Below are positions 63,795-64,000 of a DNA stretch of 64,000 nucleotides, piece after piece. The stretch lies in contig JAWZYU010000005.1 in assembly GCA_038380435.1 (NCBI GenBank), positions 32,944,001 through 33,008,000 of the forward strand. Reading direction: 5' to 3'. The position numbers and the translations under genes were made by a program. Source of the DNA: Ryuthela nishihirai (taxonomy: Eukaryota; Arthropoda; Arachnida; Araneae; Heptathelidae). The stretch's first letter is position 1; every line of letters starts with the position of its first letter. The notes below the pieces were generated by a model. The model saw only the letters and a list, made by a program, of their open reading frames with translations. It was not told the DNA's origin and searched no databases.

Positions 63795-64000
63795 AGCCGT
63801 TAATGTGCACATTACCTAGCTAATCTGCAGATTAACTGATTTGCTCCGTTAACGTGCGGAATCAAGAGTTTTCCGCATTTTACCTAGATAATGTGCACAT
63901 TAACGGCTTCCGTATCGTTAAAGTTCAAAAGTTTGTTTCTCTCATAGTGGTGAATCTCTTGAATATGAATCTTCGTGTCACGTGATTCACTCGTCCGCAT
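63795..64000. repeat. Repeat with CTAGGTAATNTGCA modules, copy 2 (cut by window edge)
   Basis: Inverted pair GCCGTTAATGTGCACATTAC (63,798) and its complement near 63,893-63,915 (one mismatch). From about 63,938 to the edge the sequence is the reverse complement of 14,414-14,475 (TCTCATAGTGGTGAATCTCT and onwards). Confidence 0.75.

Noticed and set aside
1..64000. A multi-gene operon, defence island or biosynthetic cluster
   Set aside because: No clustered intact coding genes, ribosome-binding sites or operon spacing occur anywhere; the window is transposon-rich animal DNA.

Overview
This is animal nuclear DNA, most likely from an arthropod. I lean towards a spider or another chelicerate, with low confidence. 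The composition is AT-rich, I see no operon-like gene packing, and at least three tRNA-derived repeat families, several DNA-transposon families and decayed LINE, mariner and hAT coding remnants fill the window. Nothing looks bacterial, viral or organellar. I recognise no intact protein-coding gene. The real coding signals are one good internal exon candidate (50,808-51,026), three weaker exon candidates, and broken transposase or reverse-transcriptase fragments.

The dominant component is one SINE family, called SINE-A here, about 385 bp long and present in roughly 55 full, truncated or degenerate pieces on both strands. Its sense strand starts with a GC-rich leader and a tRNA-like head (A box TGGCTCAGTCGG, B box GGTTCGAGTCC, elongator tRNA-Met-like arm), continues with a body of about 300 bp, and ends in a CCCAACCC-type tail. 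Many copies carry perfect 8-18 bp target-site duplications (TSDs), so they arrived by retrotransposition. SINE-A copies often land in older SINE-A copies. The long open frames that recur across the window (about 87 codons) are the antisense strand of this SINE and are not genes. A second tRNA-derived family (SINE-B, about 200 bp) has about nine copies or fragments, and a third (tRNA-His-like) has an inverted pair near 61.6-61.8 kb.

Layout. 0-8 kb: SINE-A copies, a weak exon candidate and a SINE-bearing DNA transposon (4.25-5.19 kb). 8.4-9.3 kb: a 15-copy 54-bp minisatellite. 10.4-20 kb: palindromic Tc1/mariner-type MITEs, paired SINEs and hairpins. 20-31 kb: a repeat-poor stretch, then nested and fold-back SINEs. 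31.3-34 kb and 36-37 kb: unique, GC-richer islands. 38-43 kb: a hAT-like element inserted in an old SINE-A and itself carrying a SINE-A, then a mariner pseudogene. 44-52 kb: SINEs, a composite locus (SINE-B and a 5'-truncated LINE inside a SINE-A whose tail became an 81-bp tandem array) and the best exon candidate. 52-64 kb: MITEs, a hAT transposase fragment, a second copy of the 4.25-kb transposon, a second mariner pseudogene, a long-arm fold-back element, a second LINE fragment and a repeat that runs off the right edge.

No multi-gene system is visible. The interest lies in repeat biology: tail duplications of SINE-A with a common breakpoint, a satellite born from a SINE tail, several long hairpin-forming elements, and layered insertions that give a relative chronology. 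All family assignments come from reading the sequence; no database search was possible.
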